Assembly (NCBI GenBank): GCA_020723725.1
Contig: DYIG01000030.1
Span: 1 to 13,312, forward strand
DNA from: Thermaerobacter marianensis
Lineage (GTDB): Bacteria; Bacillota; Sulfobacillia; DYIH01; DYIG01
Reading direction: 5' to 3'
Length of the DNA stretch: 13,312 bases
In this document: piece by piece, positions 7,231 to 13,312 of the stretch
Layout: each line of letters begins with the position of its first letter
How positions within the stretch are numbered: the stretch's first letter is position 1
Made by a program: the position numbers and the translations under genes
Notes under the pieces: model-generated
Database searches by the model: none
Seen by the model: only the letters and a program-made list of their open reading frames with translations
Told to the model about the DNA's origin: nothing

Positions 7231-7878
7231 CTAGGCTTGACCCCGGAAACGGCGGATCAGGCTATCCAACTCCGTGTGATAAAAAGCAAGAGCCATACCG
7301 CCAACGATTAAGAGTGAGGATGTCCAGAAGAGGGTCATACCCCAGAAGACAATGTCAATCATATAGGCCAGCATCGTGGCCGGTCCGCCTTCCAAAACGG
7401 CTATGTCCAGAATAAAGAGAACCACGCCAAAATGCAGGAGCGCGGAACCGATCCTTGCCAATTGAGCCCTGTGGAGGAAGTTCAATTTACTACTGGAGCG
7501 TAAGGTCATAACGACAACGACAAGCTGTGCCAAGGAGGTTATAACCAGGAGCAGCGCGACGGCGGTGTCAATTCCAGACACGAGCCACAAGACGGCAGCG
7601 GTCAGCAGGACGGCAAGTCCGGACAGCAGCAGCATCCTGACCGACAGGAAGCGTTTGGGCAGACATATGCTCATGACGGCAATCAGGGCGATGGTCAGGG
7701 GGAGGGCCATGGCGTTCATGCGGTCAATATAGGCTATGTAAGCCATACTCTGCGTCCAATCCGGGTTGGCCATGGCCGCGAAATAGGCGTAAATGGTGCC
7801 GTACAGGCTCAGGATCCCTAGGAGTCCGAGGATCACGACTGTCACAATGACCAAGATGAAATCCAGGCGTTTCATCAT
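7231..7878 (-). CDS. Six-helix membrane protein paired with the CcsA-like cytochrome c assembly protein
   Basis: The 215-residue protein is very hydrophobic, with about six predicted transmembrane helices (near residues 5-33, 56-73, 80-102, 106-128, 141-163 and 172-200) and short loops. I do not recognise a named family. The ATG at 7878 overlaps the ccsA stop in the ATGA configuration, with AGGGG 4-8 bases upstream. A longer reading from 8043 would run far into ccsA in another frame and is rejected. Tight coupling to a heme-handling protein suggests a role in cytochrome c maturation, perhaps as a membrane partner taking the place of ResB/CcsB; it lacks the large extracytoplasmic domain of ResB, so it is not a conventional ResB. 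Confidence 0.8.
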   Translation of the reverse strand: MMKRLDFILVIVTVVILGLLGILSLYGTIYAYFAAMANPDWTQSMAYIAYIDRMNAMALPLTIALIAVMSICLPKRFLSVRMLLLSGLAVLLTAAVLWLVSGIDTAVALLLVITSLAQLVVVVMTLRSSSKLNFLHRAQLARIGSALLHFGVVLFILDIAVLEGGPATMLAYMIDIVFWGMTLFWTSSLLIVGGMALAFYHTELDSLIRRFRGQA

Positions 7879-8885
7879 TTTATCCCCTGAACGTAAGAAT
7901 GCAGCCCCGGCACGACGTACGTTGTAATGTAAGTCAACACCAGGGACAGGAATGACAGCGTACCGAGAATCGCCACCGTGCGTTTCAGCGGCTGCCTGTT
8001 GACGTACAAATGGGCGTGCAGGTAAGCGGTGTAGAGCACCCACATCATGAGCGACATGTTAACCTTGGGGTCCCACCACCAGGGCAGGTTACTCCAGGCA
8101 GCCTTCGTCCATGGGTAACCGAGAAGGAGTCCGAAGGTCAGCAGGAGGTATCCGAAACGGGCGTATCCGTAAGATAGGCGTTCCCACAGGTTTTCCGGGC
8201 GTATGGCCATCGCCAGTGAAGCCACAAAGGCTGGTGTTAGCGCGGCGTAGGACAGGAACAGTATGGGCGGGTGTATCCACATGTAGGCAGAATTATAGAA
8301 TCCCACCATACGGCCGTACATCATCTGGGTAACACGCCACTGGGTCTGAGGGTCTGCAAAGAGCAGGACCTCACGGTACATTTGGATCTCCTGATCGAAA
8401 CGGGGAAGGGGGTCGGCCAGCGGCCTCCCTGTCAATATTGCTGTTATGGTCAGGATTGCCCATGCCCCTTCAAGCAGCCGTGGAAAACTGCCCAGGTCGC
8501 TCTTCCGGTAGGCTAGCATGGCGAGCAAACCAAGGCAGAGTGACCAGAAGAACAGTTTTTCCCCTTCTATCCAAAGGGGGAGGGCGAATCGTCCCAGTTC
8601 GGTTGCTTCAAAGGGGTCCAGGATAGGGGTTGTTTGGCGAATGGCAAAATGGTAGCGGGCCAGGATGCCGAAGCCGACCACCAGCAGGATAAACACGCCT
8701 CGACCCACCCATAAAGCGGCCTTTTCCAACAGTCCGCGTCTGGGGATTACGGCCAGGGCCAATTGAACAGTGGCGCCGATCAGTATCAGCCACGTGAAGG
8801 GCCGTCCAACTGCCACCACGAAATCCCTTGCTTCGAGATATGCCGCGTAGTCCATCCTTTTCAGAATAGCACCACTGTTCGACAA
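7875..8885 (-). CDS. ccsA: CcsA/CcmF-like cytochrome c assembly protein (heme-handling, WWD motif)
   Basis: Proteins of this family carry heme across the membrane and attach it to CxxCH motifs of c-type cytochromes. From a TTG at 8885 the protein has 336 residues and many transmembrane helices. The tryptophan-rich WWD signature is at about 264-277 (WSNLPWWWDPKVNM), followed by YLHAHLY with H290; H205 lies in MWIHPPILFLSY before it. These flanking histidines are the heme ligands in CcsA/ResC proteins. The HPPILFLSY segment and the upstream LWIEGEKLFFW resemble CcmF, so the protein has features of both relatives. An ATG at 8855 is an alternative start, but the purine-rich stretch abuts it, whereas TTAGG lies 8 bases before the TTG. 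The likely client in this window is CcoO. Confidence 0.88.
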   Translation of the reverse strand: MSNSGAILKRMDYAAYLEARDFVVAVGRPFTWLILIGATVQLALAVIPRRGLLEKAALWVGRGVFILLVVGFGILARYHFAIRQTTPILDPFEATELGRFALPLWIEGEKLFFWSLCLGLLAMLAYRKSDLGSFPRLLEGAWAILTITAILTGRPLADPLPRFDQEIQMYREVLLFADPQTQWRVTQMMYGRMVGFYNSAYMWIHPPILFLSYAALTPAFVASLAMAIRPENLWERLSYGYARFGYLLLTFGLLLGYPWTKAAWSNLPWWWDPKVNMSLMMWVLYTAYLHAHLYVNRQPLKRTVAILGTLSFLSLVLTYITTYVVPGLHSYVQGIK

Positions 8886-8938
8886 TTGGAAACCTAACTA
8901 TTGCGGGCTATTTTGCCGAGTAAAAGAAAGTAATACTG

Positions 8939-8944
8939 TATAAT
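8939..8944 (+). promoter_or_regulatory. Consensus -10 element of the radical SAM gene
   Basis: TATAAT, a perfect sigma-A -10, lies in the 77-bp divergent gap between ccsA and the radical SAM gene. TTGCCG at 8913-8918 is the nearest -35-like hexamer but is 20 bases away, longer than optimal. Transcription would start near 8951, almost at the ribosome binding site, leaving a very short leader. Confidence 0.55.
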
Positions 8945-8965
8945 TCCCTTGGGGAGGGATTTGTG

Positions 8966-10189
8966 ATGACGAATAAACGGACTGACTTTGCGCGGCCTGA
9001 TCTTTCAAAGCTGGATTTTAATAAAAATCCTTTTATTGTTATATGGGAAGTTACCCGTGCCTGTAACCTGGCATGCAAGCACTGCCGTGCCGAAGCCCAG
9101 CCTGAACCCGATCCGCGTCAGTTGACACCGGAAGAGGGCAAAGGGCTCATAGACCAGATCGCTTCGTTCGGCGACCCGCTGCCGAACCTGGTTTTCACCG
9201 GTGGTGACCCTCTCATGCGGCCCGACCTGTTTGAACTCATTTCCTATGGTATATCCAAGGGGCTGCGTGTCTCCATGACACCGAGCGCCACCCCGCTGGT
9301 TACGAAGGACAATATGCGCAAGGCCAAGGAGGCCGGCCTCTCGCGTTGGGCCTTCAGTATCGACGGTTCCAATGCCGAGATTCACGATGCCTTTCGTCAG
9401 GTAAACGGCTCGTTCGACCTGACCATCCGCGCCATCGAGTACCTGCACGAACTGGGCCTGCCTATACAGATCAACAGCACGGTCAGCCGTTATAACCGCG
9501 ATGACCTGGACAACCTGGCCCAACTGGTGGAGAAACTGGGGGCTGTTCTCTGGAGCGTGTTCTTCCTTGTGCCCACCGGCCGCGGCAAGATGAACGACAT
9601 GATCAGTCCGCAGGAACACGAGGAGGTCTTCAACTGGCTCTACGACCTGTCCCTTCGCGCCCCGTTTGACATCAAAACGACAGCGGCCCAGCATTACCGC
9701 CGCGTGGTGCTGCAGCGGCGCGCCAAGTCAAAGGCGGATAAGGACGTGGCGGTTCCCGGTACCGGCGGACTGGACATGCTGTTGAGCAGGGACCTGGGCA
9801 AGGACGATGTCGGGCGCGCCCCCAAGGGTGTGAACGACGGCAACGGGTTTGTTTTCATCTCCCATACAGGTGATGTGTACCCAAGCGGCTTCCTGCCGGT
9901 TACAGGGGGGAATGTCCGCAAGAAGACGTTGGTGGAGATATACCGGGATTCCCCCATGTTCCGAGCCCTTCGTAACCCCGACGGGTACCGTGGCAAGTGC
10001 GGCTGGTGTGAGTTCCGTTTTATATGCGGCGGGTCAAGGGCCCGAGCCTTTGCGGTCACCGGTGACTATCTGGAGAGCGAACCCTTCTGCGTGCATATCC
10101 CTGATCCACGCCGGACCATGGGCGCCCGTGGGTTGCGGAATTCCACCCCGCAGGACATTCCATCTGTTTCCGGGGCTGCTCAGGCTTAA
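8966..10189 (+). CDS. Radical SAM/SPASM protein of the NirJ/AhbD-like group
   Basis: The 407-residue enzyme carries the radical SAM motif CNLACKHC (C33, C37, C40) after NPFIVIWEVTRA, then GGDP at 79-82. A C-terminal SPASM-type region has C345, C348, C354 and C375 (CGWCEFRFICGGSRARAFA), which should bind an auxiliary Fe-S cluster. The overall pattern, including GDVYPSGFLP, GNVR and CGGSRARA, is that of NirJ (heme d1) and AhbD (Fe-coproporphyrin decarboxylation to heme), and I think it belongs to the related TIGR04053/BA_1875 group. The substrate is not known from sequence. The ATG at 8966 is favoured by GGGAGGG 7 bases upstream; a GTG at 8963 is possible. It is divergent from ccsA and lies next to heme- and copper-enzyme genes, so a tetrapyrrole substrate is a reasonable inference. 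Confidence 0.88.
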   Translation: MTNKRTDFARPDLSKLDFNKNPFIVIWEVTRACNLACKHCRAEAQPEPDPRQLTPEEGKGLIDQIASFGDPLPNLVFTGGDPLMRPDLFELISYGISKGLRVSMTPSATPLVTKDNMRKAKEAGLSRWAFSIDGSNAEIHDAFRQVNGSFDLTIRAIEYLHELGLPIQINSTVSRYNRDDLDNLAQLVEKLGAVLWSVFFLVPTGRGKMNDMISPQEHEEVFNWLYDLSLRAPFDIKTTAAQHYRRVVLQRRAKSKADKDVAVPGTGGLDMLLSRDLGKDDVGRAPKGVNDGNGFVFISHTGDVYPSGFLPVTGGNVRKKTLVEIYRDSPMFRALRNPDGYRGKCGWCEFRFICGGSRARAFAVTGDYLESEPFCVHIPDPRRTMGARGLRNSTPQDIPSVSGAAQA

Positions 10190-10202
10190 AGAATCTCTAT
10201 GC

Positions 10203-10664
10203 TCATCTGGGTAGTGAGATGTAAAGGCTTTCGCGTTTACGGCCCGATGCGGGTTTCCGTTCCACTGTTGCCCCGAAGGTTTCCGCCACAAACTGGGCGG
10301 GGACCATGGGGAGTGAGGTGTCGGGGTGGATGTAGACCACGGCTGCTCCGAGCGCCGGTGTCCTGTCGTCAACGTGGCAGAACAGGCTATTGACACTCAG
10401 AAAGACAAAGCGGCCCTTTTGTTGGATGATCACGCCCTGGTTCGGGTTATTAGGGTCATAGGACACGCTGAGCCCCAGGGCTTCCGCGAGGGGGTGGACA
10501 GCCACGAAGACCCTGTTGTTTTGCAATTCACCGGCAGGAGAGAGTGTCTTACCGTTGACGAAGACGTCCACTTTATCTTCATCACTGCAGCCCGCCAGGA
10601 AGAGGACCAGGGAGATGATTATAAGGGCCGCGACTCGGTTTATGCTTAGGCTCTCCAGACCCAT
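10203..10664 (-). CDS. Lipoprotein with copper-amine-oxidase-N-like domain
   Basis: The 153-residue protein begins with a lipoprotein signal (hydrophobic residues 11-24, lipobox LAGC with C26), so it is predicted to be anchored on the outer face of the membrane. The rest resembles the copper amine oxidase N-terminal-like domain common in Firmicutes surface proteins: VNGKTL, then FVAVHPLAEALGLSVSYD, then PMVPAQFVAETFGATVE. Despite the name, this domain has no established copper-binding role. It is third in an operon after the SCO and PCu(A)C genes, 14 bases after the latter, with only a weak AAGG ribosome binding site. It ends 13 bases from the convergent radical SAM gene. The association with copper chaperones suggests, but does not prove, a role in oxidase assembly. 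Confidence 0.82.
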   Translation of the reverse strand: MGLESLSINRVAALIIISLVLFLAGCSDEDKVDVFVNGKTLSPAGELQNNRVFVAVHPLAEALGLSVSYDPNNPNQGVIIQQKGRFVFLSVNSLFCHVDDRTPALGAAVVYIHPDTSLPMVPAQFVAETFGATVERKPASGRKRESLYISLPR

Positions 10665-10678
10665 AAGCTATCTTCGCC

Positions 10679-11212
10679 TTATTGTTGTTTAACGGTTACT
10701 TCAACGGTTTGCTGACCGCCCTTCTCAAAATTAAGCGTCAACTTGAAGCGATCACCGTTTTTTAGGTCGCGCTTGAGGTCCATTAACATAACGTGAAGGC
10801 CGCCTGGTTTGAATTCAACCGAGCCCCCTGCGGGCACGGGCACTTTCTGTACCGCCTGCATCTTCATCACTCCGGAACCACGAGAGGAGTGCATGCTGTG
10901 GTCCATGCCGCTTGTGTTGCCGTCCATGGCTACAGTTTCATGGAGTTCGGCCTTGCCGGCGACGTCAGTGCTGACACTGATCAGGGCATCGGCCTCGCCT
11001 CCGCTATGTTGCAGGGTGAAGTAGGCGGCGCTCGTCATGCCCCCCGCGCTCCCCGAGGCAGGGCGGGCCCAGGCGTTTTCGACGGTGATAGCTGTGGTGC
11101 TTGAGGGTGCAGGCTTTGTGGAGGTTGATCCACAACCGGCAAGTGTTAATGCCCCTGCCAGGATTAGTCCTGCACTCAGCAAGCCCTTGTGGTTTGGCCA
11201 GTTCCCCCTCAT
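10679..11212 (-). CDS. PCu(A)C-type copper chaperone lipoprotein with Met/His-rich insertion
   Basis: PCu(A)C proteins hold Cu(I) outside the cytoplasmic membrane and pass it to oxidase copper sites or to SCO. The 177 residues have a lipoprotein signal (LAGC, C27), the family start ITVENAWARPA, then H91 (AELHE), M118, H140 and M142. M118-x21-H140-x-M142 matches the family motif spacing, but 26 residues separate H91 from M118 instead of about 10, owing to an insertion containing MDHSMH and further Met residues. The ATG at 11212 has AGGGGG 7 bases upstream and lies 2 bases after the SCO stop. A role in copper supply to the nearby cbb3-type oxidase is inferred. Confidence 0.9.
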   Translation of the reverse strand: MRGNWPNHKGLLSAGLILAGALTLAGCGSTSTKPAPSSTTAITVENAWARPASGSAGGMTSAAYFTLQHSGGEADALISVSTDVAGKAELHETVAMDGNTSGMDHSMHSSRGSGVMKMQAVQKVPVPAGGSVEFKPGGLHVMLMDLKRDLKNGDRFKLTLNFEKGGQQTVEVTVKQQ

Positions 11213-11214
11213 AC

Positions 11215-11877
11215 TTATACCCCCTTGGAAAGGATCTTTTTGAGGTCCGCAGCAATGTCTTTCGGGTCTGCACCGAATTGGTAAACTACCGTCAAGAGGC
11301 CATCGGGTGTGATCAGGAACGTGGAGGCCGTATGGTTTACGAAGTATCCGGCAGGGCTTCCGGGTGCATCCTCCCGTTCAACATAAACGCTATAGGACTT
11401 CCAGACCGTTTCGAGTTTTTCCCTGGTCGAGGTCAATCCGATAAAACTCTCGTGACCGGTGGTATTGATGAATTCGGTCAGTTTTTCGGGTGTATCGCGC
11501 TCCGGGTCAACCGTCACCAGGACGAAACGAACCTTGCCCGCCTGGTCGCCAAGCATGCCATGAACCTTCTTGAGGTTGACGAGCGTGGTTGGACACACAT
11601 CGGGGCAGGTTGTGTACCCGAAGAAAAGGAGGACGGCCTTGCCGCGTTGTTCCGATAGTTTAAACGTGCTTCCACTTTGATCGGTGAGGGCGAAGTCCGG
11701 GGCCTCCATCGGAGGATTATAAGGGAGTCCGTGGAGGTCGCTTTTCGGTTTGTCCGGCACTCTTACTCCCCAACTATTTTTATTTCCATCCCGGGAACAC
11801 CCGGTTAATGTTAGTGCAAGCAACAAGATGGAGATAAATACCCAAGGCGATGCGGGTTTTGTTGACACTTTAGACAC
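11215..11877 (-). CDS. SCO1/SenC-type copper chaperone lipoprotein
   Basis: SCO proteins are membrane-anchored thioredoxin-fold proteins that bind copper and help assemble oxidase copper centres. The 220-residue protein has a lipoprotein signal (LTGC, C27), the copper motif C91-PDV-C95 in FFGYTTCPDVCPTTL, the DPERDTP segment at 124-130 and the third ligand H182 in VNHTAS. All three canonical copper ligands are present. The GTG at 11877 is used here, with AGGA only 3 bases before it; the in-frame GTG at 11868 is an alternative, so the first few residues are uncertain. It is the first gene of the three-lipoprotein copper operon. cbb3 enzymes lack CuA, so any oxidase target here would be CuB. 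Confidence 0.93.
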   Translation of the reverse strand: MSKVSTKPASPWVFISILLLALTLTGCSRDGNKNSWGVRVPDKPKSDLHGLPYNPPMEAPDFALTDQSGSTFKLSEQRGKAVLLFFGYTTCPDVCPTTLVNLKKVHGMLGDQAGKVRFVLVTVDPERDTPEKLTEFINTTGHESFIGLTSTREKLETVWKSYSVYVEREDAPGSPAGYFVNHTASTFLITPDGLLTVVYQFGADPKDIAADLKKILSKGV

Positions 11878-11939
11878 ACATCCTGAATTTACGAAACTTT
11901 TAACTACAGTAATTATGGTATTACGTTATCTTAAAGCCC

Positions 11940-12013
11940 TATATCCTCCTTTTGGCTTATATCCTAAATAAAAATAGGTCTTTAGTGCCCCCCTGGAAGG
12001 GGAACAGGATATA
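11940..12013. repeat. Three TATATCCT boxes upstream of the SCO operon
   Basis: TATATCCT occurs at 11940-11947 and 11958-11965 in direct orientation (18-bp period, with similar GC-rich flanks) and once inverted as AGGATATA at 12006-12013. The boxes lie in the 166-bp gap between the HEPN gene and the SCO gene, both on the minus strand. They may be binding sites for a regulator of the copper operon. Overlapping the first box, the minus strand reads AAAAGGAGG, a strong ribosome-binding-like stretch with no start codon behind it. No convincing promoter was found in the gap. Confidence 0.35.
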
Positions 12014-12043
12014 CGCAACTTGTTCCGGCGAAGTAGAGCCGCG

Positions 12044-12475
12044 TCATGGTGAGGGTGATATGGCTTTTCGGGCCAGGGATACGACCAGTGAAGCCTCCGC
12101 TTTGGCCCTGCTTGAGTCTTCCGCCGAATAGGCGGTGGTGGGGAGCACTTTCTTATCCCCATAAAAGGCCTTTTCCCTATCCTTTCGCAGGCGGCGGGAG
12201 ATGTCGGCGATATCGTTCATCCTGGAAGCGACGTCCCGGGGAAATCGGTCCCGGTGTTCGAGAAGGAGGCGGCTCTCGTCATGCAGCCTGGGGGGATGAA
12301 TGCCGACGAGGTATAGCATTCCCTTTGTGGCCAATTCGACCACTTCTTGAGCCTCCCTGACAACGTCGGAGTAAGCCTCTTCCTCGTGCAGAACGTCGAT
12401 GGCGAGCATCCTTTTTTCAGCCTTGGCCAGGTATGCCTTGGCAAGGGGCGGGTTTTCTATATCCACTTTGGACAT
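12044..12475 (-). CDS. HEPN-domain protein
   Basis: The 143-residue, mostly alpha-helical protein matches the HEPN fold: AKAYLAKAEKRM at the start, REAQEVVELATKGMLYLVG at 40-58, then HPPRLHDE, and a C-terminal part with RRLRKDREKAFYGD and the final long helix. HEPN proteins often act as RNases or as toxins paired with a MNT nucleotidyltransferase antitoxin. I do not find a clear RX4-6H catalytic motif, and no nucleotidyltransferase gene is next to it in this window. The start is secure: GGAGG lies 9 bases before the ATG at 12475. It lies upstream of the copper operon on the same strand, with a 166-base gap. Confidence 0.85.
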   Translation of the reverse strand: MSKVDIENPPLAKAYLAKAEKRMLAIDVLHEEEAYSDVVREAQEVVELATKGMLYLVGIHPPRLHDESRLLLEHRDRFPRDVASRMNDIADISRRLRKDREKAFYGDKKVLPTTAYSAEDSSRAKAEASLVVSLARKAISPSP

Positions 12476-12566
12476 ATTGTGTAACCTCCGTTAGATGTGG
12501 GTCCGGTATAAGTATGTCCAAAGCGGGGTTCAGGTACGGAAATCAGCCATAGACAAACGTCAGGGG

Positions 12567-12737
12567 TTATCGAAACCTGTCAAACAGTTTACCGCGCCAC
12601 ACGAGCCAGATAATCGCAATGAATGGCATGTAATAATCCCATGGCCGGGGCTCATCGGCGGCAACGTTGAGCCAGGAACCATAGATAACCGAACCGATTA
12701 AGAGACCTACCCCAATTGCCAATTCCCAGATTTTCAC
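12567..12737 (-). CDS. 56-residue membrane protein with two predicted helices, unknown function
   Basis: This short gene starts at a GTG (12737) with AGGTGG 6 bases upstream and ends with TAA at 12569-12567. The product begins MKIWELAIGVGLLIGSVIYG, forming one hydrophobic helix (about 5-24), then a short acidic, proline-containing loop (AADEPRPWDYY) and a second helix (about 37-47, MPFIAIIWLVW), ending in a basic tail RGKLFDRFR. The good ribosome binding site, clean topology and positive-inside pattern make it a credible gene despite its size. It lies between the decayed methyltransferase and the HEPN gene, all on the minus strand. I know of no family for it. Confidence 0.65.
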   Translation of the reverse strand: MKIWELAIGVGLLIGSVIYGSWLNVAADEPRPWDYYMPFIAIIWLVWRGKLFDRFR

Positions 12738-12789
12738 TTAAGTCCACCTCTAGGGACCCGGCAAGGTCCGGTGTTACCCTAATTCCAGT

Positions 12790-13235
12790 TTACCTGGGGG
12801 GGTATGTTTTGCAAAGGGAAAGGTGTCCGAGCCAATGGTGACTGCTGCGACCGTGTTCGAGGAGGAGTATTCGGCCATTCGGACGGCAGAGTCGGCTCAT
12901 TTCCCTGAGCGCGGCCAGCGGGTCCGGTATGGTGCACAGGCTAAGGGTTGAGATTACCGTATCAAAGCTGTTGTCGGGTAAGTCCAGTTTTTCAGCATTC
13001 ATGACGAGCAGGTTTACATGCCTGCCAAGGTTTTGGCCCTCTTTCGGGCTAGATTAAGCATGGCGGGACTGAGGTCTATGGCGGTTATGTTTGAGTTCGA
13101 GGGTAATAGTTGGGCTTGTTCCATTGTGGGTGGCACTTTATGTTTACGGGATGGTTCAAAATAGTTTTCTGCCTGCATACCGGCGGGACTTAGGTTAACG
13201 TTGGTTGATAGCGCGCTTTTTCGGGGCGTGGTCAA
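12790..13235 (-). pseudogene. Decayed class I SAM-dependent methyltransferase (UbiE/MenG-like)
   Basis: Two minus-strand fragments belong to one methyltransferase. The upstream part reads NITAIDLSPAMLNLARKRAK and stops at 13014; the downstream part, in another frame, reads VNLLVMNAEKLDLPDNSFDT and then VISTLSLCTIPDPLAALREM to the stop at 12790. The frames join cleanly as KTL-GRHVNLL if one G is restored near 13026, so a single-base deletion split the gene. The glycine-rich SAM loop expected just before LLPSNSN is absent (VPPTMEQAQ instead), and the C-terminus stops soon after LLLEHGRSSHHWLG, roughly 40 residues short of typical relatives. The combined damage indicates a true pseudogene rather than only a sequencing error. 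Confidence 0.75.
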
Positions 13236-13312
13236 AGGTTTGGGAATTTTTTCTCTATAAATTGCCTTCCGAGCGTGGAAAAAACTCCCGAACTACTTAT
13301 GGCCCCGAGGCT

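Noticed and set aside
7879..8043. N-terminal extension of the six-helix protein to 8043
   Set aside because: It overlaps ccsA out of frame by 168 bases; the ATG at 7878 with an AGGGG site and an ATGA overlap is far better supported.
9005..9694. 229-residue minus-strand frame opposite the radical SAM gene
   Set aside because: The plus strand encodes the CxxxCxxC and GGDP motifs; the antisense product resembles no family and lacks a start signal.
12560..12582. Inverted repeat GGTT/AACC after the 56-residue gene as a terminator
   Set aside because: The stem is only about 4 bp and no T-run follows on either strand.
12796..12802. Run of seven G as a possible phase-variation or frameshift site at the methyltransferase C-terminus
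   Set aside because: Adding or removing a base extends the frame by only a few residues and does not restore a methyltransferase C-terminus.

Overview
The window looks like a chromosomal stretch from an anaerobic or microaerophilic Gram-positive bacterium, probably a Peptococcaceae- or Moorella-like member of the Firmicutes. The case rests on: a split, archaeal-type glutamate synthase with a ferredoxin domain; strong AGGAGG-type ribosome binding sites; frequent GTG and TTG starts; secreted redox proteins made as lipoproteins; an RqcH/FbpA-type NFACT protein; and cytochrome c assembly by a CcsA-like protein. The taxonomic placement is an inference from gene content, not a search result.

Layout. 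Bases 2-2355 (+) hold the end of a glutamate synthase operon: the FMN/3Fe-4S synthase subunit (cut by the left edge) and the GXGXG subunit. A perfect 13-bp hairpin at 2416-2450 separates it from a minus-strand cytochrome oxidase operon (4833 to 2484): ccoN, ccoO and two tiny single-helix membrane proteins, all with strong ribosome binding sites and no ccoP. Its upstream region (4834-5127) holds a candidate promoter with a palindrome between -35 and -10. Next come a small basic CPCCG protein (+, 5128-5448) and a convergent minus-strand operon (8885 to 5407): a CcsA/CcmF-like heme-handling protein, a six-helix membrane partner, and RqcH. A radical SAM/SPASM protein of the NirJ/AhbD type (+, 8966-10189) is divergent from ccsA. 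A second minus-strand operon (11877 to 10203) encodes three lipoproteins: a SCO-type copper chaperone, a PCu(A)C-type copper chaperone and a protein with a copper-amine-oxidase-N-like domain. The right end carries a HEPN-domain protein, an overlooked 56-residue two-helix membrane protein and a decayed SAM-methyltransferase gene. Bases 13236-13312 hold nothing I can assign.

How it fits together. About 9 kb of the window can be read as one functional neighbourhood for building a heme-copper oxidase: the oxidase (ccoNO plus small subunits), covalent heme attachment to the CcoO c-type cytochrome (CcsA-like protein and partner), a possible heme-modifying or heme-making radical SAM enzyme, and extracytoplasmic copper delivery (SCO and PCu(A)C) to the CuB site. 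The least described parts are the small subunits that seem to replace CcoP, the CcsA/CcmF-like protein with its partner and no ResB, and the third lipoprotein of the copper operon. No transposase, CRISPR array, tRNA or rRNA was seen.
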